The translations under genes were made by a program, and so were the position numbers. Shown one piece after another: positions 18,195 through 27,304 of a DNA stretch of 64,000 nucleotides. Source of the DNA: Thalassospira profundimaris (GTDB lineage: Bacteria > Pseudomonadota > Alphaproteobacteria > Rhodospirillales > Thalassospiraceae); NCBI RefSeq assembly GCF_003326755.1, contig NZ_JPWH01000001.1, positions 366,227 through 430,226 on the forward strand. Direction: 5' to 3'. The notes under the pieces are model-generated. The model was not told the DNA's origin, did no database searches, and saw only the letters and a list, made by a program, of their open reading frames with translations. Each line of letters begins with the position of its first letter. The stretch's first letter is position 1.

Positions 18195-19001
18195 TTATTT
18201 GCTGTTAAAAACCGGTTTGCGCTTTTCAACAAAGGCGCGAACGCCTTCCCGAAAATCCGGGCTTATGGCGCATTCGGCAAAGGCTTCGGCTTCGGCAAGG
18301 AGTTGGCCGTGCAAATCCCTTTCCGGCGCACTGTTTAAAAGCGCCTTGGTTTTTGCAAGTGCTGCGCGCGGGCCGGATGCAATGCGCATCGCCAGTTCGC
18401 AGGTTGATTTTTCAAGATCAGCGGTTTCCACAATCTGGTTGATCAATCCAAGGCGCAGGGCCTCGGCGCTGTCAAACCTGTCGCCCAGCAGGGCAATTTC
18501 CTTGGCCTTTTTCATGCCAACCAGGCGCACCAGCGAATGGGTGGCTCCGCCATCGGGGGAGGTGCCAATATGGCAATAGGCCAGGGTAAAAACCGTTTCA
18601 CGGGTCGCAATTGCCATGTCGCAGGCATTCAGAAGGCTGACGCCAAAACCGGCAACCGCACCGTTGGCACTGGCAATAACCGGGCAGGGCAGACGAACCA
18701 GACGGGCGATGACTTCGTGCACCCTGTCGATCATGGCCCGGATTTGCGGCTGGGCTTCGTTTGCGGGCATGGCCCCAAGCTGGTGAAAAAATTTCACATC
18801 GCCGCCGGCCATAAAGGTGCCGCCGCTCCCCGCGACAATCACGGCGCCGATATTTTTCATTTCGGCTTCGATTTGATCAAGGGCTGTCAGCAGGCCGCTC
18901 ACCATTGTGCCATCCAGGGCATTCATCCTGTCAGGGCGGTTCAGGGTCAGTGTGGCAATATCATTTTCAATTTTCAGCAAAACCGCATCTTGCGATGACA
19001 T
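18195..19001 (-). CDS. enoyl-CoA hydratase/isomerase family protein
   Basis: This 268-residue crotonase-fold protein hydrates or isomerises enoyl-CoA intermediates of beta-oxidation. The oxyanion-hole segments are GGTFMAGGDVKFF (about 60-72) and ANGAVAGFGVSLLNACDMAIA. An Asp stands in GTSPDGGATHSLVRLVG, where hydratases have Glu, which favours an isomerase (PaaG/ECI-like) over a classical hydratase. The ATG follows AAGGAAA. It lies between the SDR and thioesterase genes, all leftward with short gaps, so co-transcription is likely. Confidence 0.85.
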   Translation of the reverse strand: MSSQDAVLLKIENDIATLTLNRPDRMNALDGTMVSGLLTALDQIEAEMKNIGAVIVAGSGGTFMAGGDVKFFHQLGAMPANEAQPQIRAMIDRVHEVIARLVRLPCPVIASANGAVAGFGVSLLNACDMAIATRETVFTLAYCHIGTSPDGGATHSLVRLVGMKKAKEIALLGDRFDSAEALRLGLINQIVETADLEKSTCELAMRIASGPRAALAKTKALLNSAPERDLHGQLLAEAEAFAECAISPDFREGVRAFVEKRKPVFNSK

Positions 19002-19105
19002 GTGGGTTTCCTTCCCGCCAAAATGGTGAATGGGCCGTTTGTTATTGTCAGGTTTCGGCCTTCTGGATTTGTTTTTTTAGTATCGTGTTCTGGTGGGGCG
19101 GTGCG

Positions 19106-19639
19106 TTAAATCGCGCCCAACCGTTGTTCAATGGCACTTTCAATATCTGGCCAACCGCTAAACCAGCTTGGGACCTCGGGTGACGGGTCGTCCAGACCGA
19201 GTTTTTTATAAATGTCCGTCGGGCGGACAACGCCAGTCCGGCTTATAAACACGGCCTTGACCACGGCCAGTGCCAGGGTTTTGCCATCGGCGACAAATCG
19301 CTGTTCCAGATAAAACCCCTGTTCATCCCAGTACAGGGCCTGTGTTTCGAGATGAAAGCGTTGAAAGGGCTTGATTGCGCGTTTGAAGCGTATGGTGGAT
19401 ACCGAAATAACGGGCTGCCATTTATGCTTTAACACCAGCCCGAAAATCCCGTTCCGCAGGATCAATTCGGTCCGCCCCAGATCCATCAGGGCAAAATAGC
19501 GCGAATTGGTCATGTGGATATTGATGTCCAGATCCGTCGGCCAGGCGCGAAAGGCAATGGCCGACGGGTCCATCGGGTGCATATTCGGCCGCAACCACCC
19601 CAAAAATAAAATGCGGATCAAGCGAAAGATCAAATTCAT
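19106..19639 (-). CDS. THEM6/FadM-like hotdog acyl-CoA thioesterase
   Basis: This is a hotdog-fold protein of 177 residues from the ATG at 19639. A TTG eight codons upstream opens the frame but is less likely. The motif AWPTDLDINIHMTNSRYFALMDLGR carries the Asp and the His-x-x-Asn region typical of 4HBT/YbgC-type thioesterases, and the arrangement resembles THEM6 and FadM. It starts with a hydrophobic segment (MNLIFRLIRILFLGWL), so it may be membrane-associated. Placement inside the beta-oxidation set fits release of CoA from stalled or unusual acyl chains. Confidence 0.8.
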   Translation of the reverse strand: MNLIFRLIRILFLGWLRPNMHPMDPSAIAFRAWPTDLDINIHMTNSRYFALMDLGRTELILRNGIFGLVLKHKWQPVISVSTIRFKRAIKPFQRFHLETQALYWDEQGFYLEQRFVADGKTLALAVVKAVFISRTGVVRPTDIYKKLGLDDPSPEVPSWFSGWPDIESAIEQRLGAI

Positions 19640-19701
19640 CGTCTGCCCCGAATTTGCCGCCAACAGGCGGTTTTAAAAGGAAGTTGCGAAACCGATATAA
19701 A

Positions 19702-21486
19702 TTAGAAGGCGTCTTCGTCCATCGCCATCATGGTTTTGGAACCGGCCATGATGGATGAAAACAGCGCACCGGATTGCGGCATGATGCGTTCCATGTAAAA
19801 CCGGGCTGTTACCAGCTTGGCCTTATAGAAACCGTCACTGTCATCATCCTGTTTTTTAAGCGCGATCTCAGCCATGCGCACCCACATGAAACCAACCGCC
19901 ACCAGGCCAAACAGGCGCAGATATTCGGTTGCGGCGGCCCCGGCTTCATCGGGGTTTTTCATGCCGCGCTGGGCAATTTCGGCGGTGGCCTGTTGCAGGC
20001 GCATGAAAGCCTTTGCTAGCGGCTGGACAAAGTCGCCCAAACCCTCGTCGCTGACATGGGTTTCGATATATTCCTGAACCGGATGGAAGAACCGGCGCAG
20101 GTAACGCCCGGCCTTGGCCCCCATTTTACGCCCGACAAGGTCCAGGGCCTGAATGCCGTTCGTGCCTTCGTAAATCTGGGCGATCCGGGCATCGCGGACA
20201 TATTGTTCCATGCCCCATTCACGGATATAGCCATGCCCGCCAAAAACCTGCACACCAAGATTGGCGGTCTCAAATCCCCAGTCGGTAAACAGGGCTTTGA
20301 CGATGGGCGTCATCAATTGCACAAATTCGTCGGCTTCTTCGCGGGCTTTGGCATCGTTGTGATGCTTCATGGTATCAAGGGCACGCGCCACCCAAATACC
20401 CATTGCGCGCGTGCCTTCGTTATAGGCGCGCTGGGTCAGCAACATGCGCCTTACATCGGGGTGAACCAACAGGCTGTCGGCTTCCTTGTTGGGCGATTTG
20501 GGGCCGGTCAGCGCACGACCTTGTAGGCGGTCGCGGGCATAGGCTGCCGCTCCCTGATAGGCCGCTTCGCCGATACCCAGGCCCTGAATGCCCACCGAAA
20601 GGCGCTCCTGGTTCATCATGGTGAACATGGCGGGCATGCCCTGATGTGGTTCGCCCACCAGCCAGCCAATGGCGCCGTCAAAGTTCATTACACAGGTGGC
20701 CGATGCCTTGATGCCCATTTTATGTTCGATCGAACCGCATTTGACGCTGTTGCGATCACCCAGGCTGCCATCCTCATTGACCATGAATTTCGGCACGACA
20801 AACAGGCTGATGCCCTTGGTGCCCTTGGGCGCATCGGGCAGTTTTGCCAACACCAGATGAATGATGTTTTCCGTCAGGTCATGTTCGCCTGCCGAAATGA
20901 AAATTTTGGTGCCGGTAATGGCATAGCTGCCGTCATCACGCGGCTCGGCCTTGGTGCGGATAATGCCAAGGTCGGTACCACAATGCGGCTCTGTCAGGCA
21001 CATGGTACCCGACCAGGTGCCTTCAACGATTTTTGGCAGGTAAATGTCCTTGAGCTCGTCCGAGGCATGGCTGTGCAGGGCCGCGTAAGCCCCGTAAGAC
21101 AGGCCGGGATACATGCCAAAGGACAGGTTGCTCGAACAAATCATTTCCTCGACCAGGGCATTGAGCGTTTTGGGCGCGCCCTGGCCGCCATAGGCGGGAT
21201 CGCAGGCAATGCCCGTCCAGCCGCCTTCGGCAAAGGTTTTATAGGCCTCCTTAAAACCTTTCGGTGTCGTAACAACGCTGTCATCCCAATGGCAGCCTTC
21301 TTCGTCGCCACTGCGATTGATGGGAAAAAGAACTTCTTCACAAACCTTGGCGGCTTCTTCCAGAACGGCGTCAACCACGTCAGGGGTGAAATCCTCGCAA
21401 CCGGGAAGCTGGTTGATGTCGTTGTAATCAAACAGCTCGGTCAGGACGAAACGCATATCGCGCAGGGGTGCTTTAAATTCAGCCAT
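19702..21486 (-). CDS. acyl-CoA dehydrogenase with C-terminal extension (DmdC/FadE-like)
   Basis: This 594-residue flavoenzyme carries out the first oxidation of beta-oxidation, acyl-CoA to trans-2-enoyl-CoA. Domain order is an N-terminal helical domain, the middle beta domain (MCLTEPHCGTDLG, GTKIFISAGEHD), and the C-terminal helical domain with FGGHGYIREWGMEQYVRDAR and the catalytic Glu in IAQIYEGTNGIQALDLVGRK. A further acetyltransferase-like C-terminal domain makes it longer than the usual 380 residues, as in DmdC-type enzymes. AAAGGA precedes the ATG. It lies 11 bp after the FadN-like gene in the same operon. Confidence 0.92.
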   Translation of the reverse strand: MAEFKAPLRDMRFVLTELFDYNDINQLPGCEDFTPDVVDAVLEEAAKVCEEVLFPINRSGDEEGCHWDDSVVTTPKGFKEAYKTFAEGGWTGIACDPAYGGQGAPKTLNALVEEMICSSNLSFGMYPGLSYGAYAALHSHASDELKDIYLPKIVEGTWSGTMCLTEPHCGTDLGIIRTKAEPRDDGSYAITGTKIFISAGEHDLTENIIHLVLAKLPDAPKGTKGISLFVVPKFMVNEDGSLGDRNSVKCGSIEHKMGIKASATCVMNFDGAIGWLVGEPHQGMPAMFTMMNQERLSVGIQGLGIGEAAYQGAAAYARDRLQGRALTGPKSPNKEADSLLVHPDVRRMLLTQRAYNEGTRAMGIWVARALDTMKHHNDAKAREEADEFVQLMTPIVKALFTDWGFETANLGVQVFGGHGYIREWGMEQYVRDARIAQIYEGTNGIQALDLVGRKMGAKAGRYLRRFFHPVQEYIETHVSDEGLGDFVQPLAKAFMRLQQATAEIAQRGMKNPDEAGAAATEYLRLFGLVAVGFMWVRMAEIALKKQDDDSDGFYKAKLVTARFYMERIMPQSGALFSSIMAGSKTMMAMDEDAF

Positions 21487-21497
21487 TTTTCTGTCCT

Positions 21498-23822
21498 TTA
21501 GTTCCGCAGCGGTTTGCCGGTCAGCAGCATCGTTTCGATGCGCGCCAGCGTGCCGGGGTTGCGGGCCAGACGCATGAAGCTTTCACGTTCCAGTTCAAGC
21601 ATGTCGTCTTCGGAAAGTTCGACGGTGACATCGGTATCACCGCCCGCCAGAACGGTTGCCAGTTCACCGGCGACCACGCGGTCATAATCGGTGGCTTTGC
21701 CAAGGCGGTAAAAACCATCGACGGCCATTTCAAAGGCTACCCGCGCGCTTTCGCCGGGCAGGCGATAGACCATTTCTTCTGGTGGTTCATAGCCTTCAAC
21801 CATTGCCAGTGCGCGTTTCTTGGCATCAAACAGCAGGCGGTTGCGGTTCATGGTGATGCCGTCATCGGGGCGCAGGAACAGGTTTTCCTTGGCCTCATGG
21901 GCGGATTTGGCAACGGTCGCAACACTGATGATTTCAAATGCCTTGGCACTGGCGGCCATTGGCCCCTTGGGGAATTTGGGGTTTTCATGCCAGCGGCGGA
22001 TCATTTCCTTGCATCCGCCCCAGGCCGGGACCAGGCCCACGCCGGGTTCCACCAGCCCAATATAGGTTTCCCCGTGCGCCTGGACGGCATCGGAATGCAG
22101 CACAATTTCACACCCCCCGCCCAATGCCAGGCCGCTGGGTGCTGCCACAACCGGGAAGGGCGCATATTTCAGGGCCTTGTAGGTCATCTGCCCGGTTTCA
22201 ACCAGATTTTCAATTTCCGGCCAGACGGCAATATTGGCAGCAAACAGTGCCAGGCCCAAATTGGCCCCGGCGGAGAAATTGCTGCCTTCATTGTAAATGA
22301 CCAGCGCCTTGTATTGCTTTTTGACGGTGCGAATGGCCGATTTGATAATCGCCATGACCTCGCCATCCAGCGCATTCATCTTGGTGTGGACTTCAAGGCA
22401 TACCACGCCGTCGCCAATATCCCAAAGCGATGCGGAGCCATTGCCCAGAATGCGTTCGGATTTGCGCTTGATATCTTCAAGCAGCAACACGCCTTCAGGG
22501 CGGGTAACAGCCTGATAGCTGCCATCAAAGCCCAGATAATGCAGGGTGCCGTCTTCGACCTTGTAAAATGTTTTGCCTGCCGCGCGTTCCAGAAGCGGCG
22601 GCACATCGATGCCGTCTTCCTTCAGCATGGCAATCAGGGCATCAACCCCGATGGTGTCAATCAGCTCGAACGGGCCGGTTTTCCAGTTATAGCCCAGCTT
22701 CATGGCATCATCGACATCGACGATGTTCTGTGCGGCTTCCTCGGCAATGAAGGCGGCATAGGCCAGGGTCTTTGCCATCACGGCACGGCCATATTTGCCG
22801 CCCTTGTCCGGGTGCTGCATCAGGGCAAGCGGGTCTTTGCCTGCCGCCTTGACACTTTCAAGGCGGGCCTTTTCGGATTTGGAAAATTCACCCGTTTCGA
22901 GATTGACCGATTCCTTGACCTTGCCCCCATCGGCCCGGTTAATACGGTAAAAACCACCCTTGCCCTTGCGGCCGGTATAGCCATCGGCAATCAGTTTGGA
23001 AACCAGCTCCGATTCCCGGTAAATGGCATGGAACGGGTCCGATTTCGGCAGGGCACCGGCCATGCTCGATTGTACATGGGGCATCAAATCCAGCCCAACC
23101 AGATCCATCAGGCCAAAGACGCCGGTTTTGGGAATGCCAAACGGGCGGCCAATAACACTGTCGGCTTCTTCGACGGTCAATTTGGCATCCATGGCTTCGA
23201 CCATTGCGGCCTGAATCCAGTAAACGCCCAGGCGGTTGGCAATGAAACCGGGCTTGTCATGGCAGACAACGCAGGTTTTACCCAGTTTTTCATCGGCAAA
23301 GGCGGCAACCATATCCACCACGCCGTCATTGGTTTCCCCGCTGGAAACCAGTTCCAGCAGGCGCATATAACGCGGCGGGTTAAAGAAATGGGTAATGATG
23401 AAATCACTGGCAAAGCTGGCGGGCATGCCCTCAATCAGGGTGGCCAGCGGAATGGTCGATGTGTTCGATGACACAACCGACCCTGCCTTGCGCACCTCGT
23501 CAATCTTGCGATAGAGGTTCTGTTTAATATCAAGGCGTTCGATGACGGCTTCGACAATCCAGTCGCAATCGGCCAGTTTGCCCATGTCATCTTCGATATT
23601 GCCGCAGGTAATCAGTTTTGCGGCACGCTTGTTCATAAAGGGGGCCGGGTCGGTTTTCAGCATTTTTGCCACCGCGCCCTCGGCCACCGCATTGCGGCTT
23701 TTGGCCCCTTCCGGCACGATGTCAAGCAACAGAACCGGCGTTCCCGAATTGGCGATATGGGCGGCAATCGATGCCCCCATAACACCGGCGCCAATCACGG
23801 CGACCTGTTTGATTTCAGCCAT
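21498..23822 (-). CDS. bifunctional 3-hydroxyacyl-CoA dehydrogenase / enoyl-CoA hydratase, FadN-like
   Basis: This 774-residue enzyme carries out hydration and the second oxidation of beta-oxidation. The dehydrogenase part is N-terminal (VAVIGAGVMGASIAAHIANS, HFFNPPRYMRLLELV, KPGFIANRLGVYW). The crotonase part is C-terminal (NEGSNFSAGANLGLALFAAN and GLALGGGCEIVLHSDA). That is the reverse of E. coli FadB and the same order as Bacillus FadN. The ATG at 23822 overlaps the thiolase stop by one base (TAATG), which implies coupling and argues against the longer frame starting at 23870. It belongs with the thiolase and acyl-CoA dehydrogenase. Confidence 0.92.
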   Translation of the reverse strand: MAEIKQVAVIGAGVMGASIAAHIANSGTPVLLLDIVPEGAKSRNAVAEGAVAKMLKTDPAPFMNKRAAKLITCGNIEDDMGKLADCDWIVEAVIERLDIKQNLYRKIDEVRKAGSVVSSNTSTIPLATLIEGMPASFASDFIITHFFNPPRYMRLLELVSSGETNDGVVDMVAAFADEKLGKTCVVCHDKPGFIANRLGVYWIQAAMVEAMDAKLTVEEADSVIGRPFGIPKTGVFGLMDLVGLDLMPHVQSSMAGALPKSDPFHAIYRESELVSKLIADGYTGRKGKGGFYRINRADGGKVKESVNLETGEFSKSEKARLESVKAAGKDPLALMQHPDKGGKYGRAVMAKTLAYAAFIAEEAAQNIVDVDDAMKLGYNWKTGPFELIDTIGVDALIAMLKEDGIDVPPLLERAAGKTFYKVEDGTLHYLGFDGSYQAVTRPEGVLLLEDIKRKSERILGNGSASLWDIGDGVVCLEVHTKMNALDGEVMAIIKSAIRTVKKQYKALVIYNEGSNFSAGANLGLALFAANIAVWPEIENLVETGQMTYKALKYAPFPVVAAPSGLALGGGCEIVLHSDAVQAHGETYIGLVEPGVGLVPAWGGCKEMIRRWHENPKFPKGPMAASAKAFEIISVATVAKSAHEAKENLFLRPDDGITMNRNRLLFDAKKRALAMVEGYEPPEEMVYRLPGESARVAFEMAVDGFYRLGKATDYDRVVAGELATVLAGGDTDVTVELSEDDMLELERESFMRLARNPGTLARIETMLLTGKPLRN

Positions 23823-24958
23823 TACATTGCCTCCAGAACCGTCGCGATTCCCTGGCCGCCACCAATGCACTGTGATGCCAGGGCGTATTTTGCACCTTCG
23901 CGTTTCATCAAGGCCGCAGCCTTGCCAACGATACGGGCCCCGGTTGCCCCTAACGGGTGGCCAATGGCAATGGCACCGCCATCGATATTAACGGTTTTGG
24001 GGTCCAGGCCCAGTTCGGAAATCGATGCCATCGCCTGCGAGGAAAAGGCTTCGTTCAGTTCAACAACACCCAGGTCAGCAGCCGTAATACCGGCGCGTTT
24101 CAGGGCCTTTTTGCTGGCACCGACCGGGCCAATGCCCATGATCTCGGGCAGGCAGCCATCAACGGCAACCGATTTGATGCGCGCAAGCGGGGTGAGGCCA
24201 TTGGCCTTGGCAAATTCTTCGGAACAGACCAGAACCGCCGATGCCCCATCGGTTAACGGCGAGGACGTCCCGGCCGTGACAACGCCATCTTCCCGAAAGG
24301 CCGGTTTCAAGTCAGCCAGACCTTCGGCGGTGGTGTCACCACGGATACAGCCATCCTGATCCACCGTACCATCAGGGCCGTTAATGGGAATAATTTCGTC
24401 GGCAAATTTGCCGGCCTGTTGGGCACTGGCGGCCCGTTTGTGGCTTTCAACGGCAAAGGCTTCCTGATCGGCGCGCGAGAGGTTCCATTTTTTGGCAACA
24501 TTTTCGGCGGTATCGCCCATGCCGATATAGGCTTCGGGCATTTCCTTATACAGGGCGGGGTTGGGCATCGGGTTAAAGCCCATCATGGGAACGCGGGTCA
24601 TGCTTTCAACGCCCGCGCAAATAAACGCATCCCCGGCGCCAATGGCAATGGCGCCTGCGGCCTGGTGAATGGATTGCATGGAAGACCCGCAGAACCGGTT
24701 GACCGTTACCCCGCCCACCGAGCGCGGCAACCCGGCCAGAAACGTGATCAGACGGGCAACATTCAGGCCCTGTTCGCCTTCGGGAAAGGCACAGCCCAAA
24801 ATCAGGTCTTCAATGGTGTTCGGATCAATGCCGGTGCGCTCGACCAGCCCTTTGACAACCTGGGCGGCGAGATCATCAGGGCGCACCTTTGCCAGCGCAC
24901 CCTTGCGTGCCGGAGTGAAGGGGGACCGGACATAGCCGGCAATTACTGCATTGGTCAT
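23822..24958 (-). CDS. acetyl-CoA acyltransferase (3-ketoacyl-CoA thiolase)
   Basis: This 378-residue thiolase cleaves 3-ketoacyl-CoA in the last step of beta-oxidation. Catalytic residues are visible: the nucleophile Cys90 in NRFCGSSMQ, His334 in GGAIAIGHPLGATGAR, and Cys364 in QCIGGGQG. GAGDAFICAGVESMTR is also family-typical. The start has AAGGAAG upstream. It follows the merR gene by 43 bp and overlaps the FadN-like gene by one base, so all appear to be transcribed together from the merR promoter. Confidence 0.93.
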   Translation of the reverse strand: MTNAVIAGYVRSPFTPARKGALAKVRPDDLAAQVVKGLVERTGIDPNTIEDLILGCAFPEGEQGLNVARLITFLAGLPRSVGGVTVNRFCGSSMQSIHQAAGAIAIGAGDAFICAGVESMTRVPMMGFNPMPNPALYKEMPEAYIGMGDTAENVAKKWNLSRADQEAFAVESHKRAASAQQAGKFADEIIPINGPDGTVDQDGCIRGDTTAEGLADLKPAFREDGVVTAGTSSPLTDGASAVLVCSEEFAKANGLTPLARIKSVAVDGCLPEIMGIGPVGASKKALKRAGITAADLGVVELNEAFSSQAMASISELGLDPKTVNIDGGAIAIGHPLGATGARIVGKAAALMKREGAKYALASQCIGGGQGIATVLEAM

Positions 24959-25001
24959 AGCGGATCTTCCTTCCTGAGCGTTTCTGCGAATCCGTCGGTT
25001 T

Positions 25002-25409
25002 TCATTCCGTATCCGGATCGAGTCCTTTTTCTTTCAGTGCATCAATCGATTGCTGTTCGATGTCGCGTAATTCTTCGAGGGTGACATCCAGCGCCTGGCG
25101 CTGTTCGGTCAAATCCTTTATCCGATGGCGTACCTGTCCCAAAAGCATCCGGATCTGTTCGCTTTGCGTTGGGTCTGCTGCGTAAAGATCCAGATAATCT
25201 GCAATCTCGCGCAGCGAAAACCCCAGTCGCTTGCCCCGCAAAATGATCAGCATTCTGGCCCGGTCTGCTTTTGTATAAATCCGGGTGCTGCCAGCACGTT
25301 GCGGCGATACCAGCCCTTTTTGCTCATAGAACCGGATGGTTCGCGGTGTGACGCCCAAATCCCTGGCCAGTTCGGGAACGGTGTAGATTCGGTTGTCTGA
25401 GTTCGGCAT
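25002..25409 (-). CDS. MerR-family regulator of lipid degradation genes
   Basis: This 135-residue protein has an N-terminal MerR winged-helix (YTVPELARDLGVTPRTIRFYEQKGLVSPQR), a recognition wing (RIYTKADRARMLIILRGKRLGFSLREIADYL in part) and a long dimerising coiled coil (LTEQRQALDVTLEELRDIEQQ). It lacks cysteines for metal sensing, so an organic ligand is likely. MerR proteins of the LiuR type control fatty-acid and branched-chain acid degradation in many proteobacteria, and this gene heads a beta-oxidation operon. A palindrome, ACGTTAACGT, lies 48 bases upstream of its start and again upstream of the acyl-CoA ligase, which supports autoregulation and local regulon control. Confidence 0.87.
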   Translation of the reverse strand: MPNSDNRIYTVPELARDLGVTPRTIRFYEQKGLVSPQRAGSTRIYTKADRARMLIILRGKRLGFSLREIADYLDLYAADPTQSEQIRMLLGQVRHRIKDLTEQRQALDVTLEELRDIEQQSIDALKEKGLDPDTE

Positions 25410-25454
25410 TTTATGGCCCTATTGGTACATTATTTTATCTATACGTCAACAAGT

Positions 25455-25468
25455 TTACGTTAACGTCA
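25455..25468. promoter_or_regulatory. MerR-type palindromic operator upstream of merR
   Basis: TTACGTTAACGTCA contains the perfect palindrome ACGTTAACGT (25457-25466). The same 14-mer occurs at 27223-27236. A further half site, TACGTCAAC, lies next to it at about 25443. Binding by the adjacent MerR protein is inferred. Confidence 0.65.
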
Positions 25469-25510
25469 TATTGATTTGTTTTTTATGTCACGGTTCATGC
25501 TTCCGTCCAT

Positions 25511-27208
25511 TCATTGCGGACGGGTCGACGATTTAAGCCGTTCTTCGTCGATCAATTCCTTTTTTGACAATTTACCGACCATCGTTTTGGGCAATTCATC
25601 ACGTAATTCGATCTCGCGCGGCATTTCGATGCGTGAAATTTTGTCTTCGAGAAAGCTGCGCAGGGTATCGGATGTTATGGCTTTGTCTTTGGCAGTATCT
25701 TTCAGGCGAACAAATGCTTTGGGTGCCTGGCCGCGATAGGAATCGGGCACGCCGATTACCGTGACTTCGGCAATATCGGGATGCAGATAAAGGGCTTCCT
25801 CGATGGCACGAGGATACACGTTATATCCGCCACACATGATCACATCTTTTAGCCTGTCGACCAAAAACAGATAACCGTCCTTGTCCCGATAGCCAACATC
25901 GCCCGTCGCCAGCCAGCCGTCGTTCAGGCAGGCCGCTGTTTCGTCCGGGTTTTGCCAGTATCCGGTCATCACTTGCGGGCCACGCACAAACAATTCGCCT
26001 TTTTCGCCATCGGGCATCGAACGGCTGCGATCTTCAAGCGAGCGGATGTCAATTTCGCATCCGGGCATGGGAATACCGATCGATCCCTCGCGATTTTCAC
26101 CCTCCATCGGGTTGCATGTGCAAACTGGGCTGGCTTCGGACAGGCCATATCCTTCCACCAGTTTGGCACCGGTTAGATCCTCGAACTGGTGTTTGACCTC
26201 GACGGGTAGGGGGGCACCGCCGGAAATACAGCAGCGAATCGATGACAGGTTGTATTTTACGGTTTCGAAGGAATTGTTAATGGCGGTGTAAATGGTCGGC
26301 ACACCGGGGAAGATGGTGACTTTCTTTTTTTCCAGCGCCTTTAGCAGGGCTTCGAGCTCGAATCGCGGTTGCAGGACCAGTTCCGCCCCCAGATTGATCG
26401 ACGTGTTCATGGCCACGGTCATGGCAAAGACATGGAAAAACGGCAAAACGCACAGGGTAACTTCCTGTCCCGGTTTGGCACTGGGCATCCAGCGGGTAAG
26501 CTGTTCGACATTGGCGCTTAAATTGGCGTGGGTCAGCATGGCCCCTTTGGGGCGACCCGTGGTACCGCCGGTATACTGCAAAACCGCCAGATCATCCGGG
26601 CTGGTTTCACAGGGTTTTTGCAGGGGCGGGCAATTGGCAAGGCGCGAATAGGGGATATTGCGCAAATCATGCGGCACATCGGCCAGCTCGCTGCGTTTGA
26701 ACAGGGAAAACAGAACGCTTTTCACCGGTGGTAGAATGTCGCTCATTTCACAAACGACAATGCGGCGCAGGCTTGTTTCGTCCAGGCAGTCCGCGACTTT
26801 GGGGTAAATCTGTTTCAAATTCAGCGTGACCATGATCCGTACACCGGCATCATTGATCTGAAAGGCGATTTCACGTTTGGCATAAAGCGGGTTAAAATTG
26901 ACAACCACGCCACCGCATTTCAATACGGCATAGTAACAAACCACGTAATACGGGGTGTTGGGCAGGCACAGTCCCACCTTGTCCCCTTTGCGGACACCAA
27001 GCTGGTGAAATCCTTCGGCCACCTTGTCGACTTGCTGGGAGATTTCGTCATAGTCATATATCCGGCCGAGAAAATCGATGCAGGGCCGATTGCCATATTT
27101 CCGGGCGGATTCATCAAAAATGTCATGGACCCGACGCGGTTTAAGGGGTGTTACCATATCAACACCCGGCGCGGCGGCGGTGGCTTGTTGGACGTTCATT
27201 TGAATCAT
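25511..27208 (-). CDS. fadD: long-chain acyl-CoA synthetase (FadD-like)
   Basis: This 565-residue AMP-forming ligase activates fatty acids to acyl-CoA. It shows the ATP-binding motif YTGGTTGRPKGAMLTH, the adenylate motif EGYGLSEASPV, WLATGDVGYRDKDGYLFLVD, and the FACS-type motif DRLKDVIMCGGYNVYPRAIEE. A catalytic Lys stands near the end (PKTMVGKLSKKELID). I chose the ATG at 27208 because GGAG lies nine bases upstream; the frame is open to 27274, but that extension runs through the operator. An ATG at 27223 is a second alternative. It is placed just upstream of merR on the same strand. The gene symbol reflects the family. Confidence 0.9.
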   Translation of the reverse strand: MIQMNVQQATAAAPGVDMVTPLKPRRVHDIFDESARKYGNRPCIDFLGRIYDYDEISQQVDKVAEGFHQLGVRKGDKVGLCLPNTPYYVVCYYAVLKCGGVVVNFNPLYAKREIAFQINDAGVRIMVTLNLKQIYPKVADCLDETSLRRIVVCEMSDILPPVKSVLFSLFKRSELADVPHDLRNIPYSRLANCPPLQKPCETSPDDLAVLQYTGGTTGRPKGAMLTHANLSANVEQLTRWMPSAKPGQEVTLCVLPFFHVFAMTVAMNTSINLGAELVLQPRFELEALLKALEKKKVTIFPGVPTIYTAINNSFETVKYNLSSIRCCISGGAPLPVEVKHQFEDLTGAKLVEGYGLSEASPVCTCNPMEGENREGSIGIPMPGCEIDIRSLEDRSRSMPDGEKGELFVRGPQVMTGYWQNPDETAACLNDGWLATGDVGYRDKDGYLFLVDRLKDVIMCGGYNVYPRAIEEALYLHPDIAEVTVIGVPDSYRGQAPKAFVRLKDTAKDKAITSDTLRSFLEDKISRIEMPREIELRDELPKTMVGKLSKKELIDEERLKSSTRPQ

Positions 27209-27222
27209 TTGCGTTAACTCCA

Positions 27223-27236
27223 TTACGTTAACGTCA
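27223..27236. promoter_or_regulatory. MerR-type palindromic operator upstream of the acyl-CoA ligase
   Basis: TTACGTTAACGTCA is identical to the site upstream of merR, with the palindrome ACGTTAACGT at 27225-27234. A partial copy, GCGTTAAC, lies at 27211-27218. The site is just upstream of the preferred ligase start. Confidence 0.65.
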
Positions 27237-27249
27237 CTTTCGGGGCAGG

Positions 27250-27293
27250 GAAAAGCCGGTACGGTGCGCCCCACGCGGAAACGACCGTACCGG
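27250..27293 (-). terminator. terminator after fadL remnant
   Basis: CCGGTACGGT (27256-27265) pairs perfectly with ACCGTACCGG (27284-27293). On the minus strand it is followed by CTTTTCC. It ends transcription of the fadL-like gene. Confidence 0.7.
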
Positions 27294-27304
27294 TATATAT
27301 AGGA

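Noticed and set aside
21897..23471. 524-codon plus-strand open frame opposite the FadN-like gene
   Set aside because: The opposite strand encodes a complete bifunctional beta-oxidation enzyme; the shadow has no recognisable domain.
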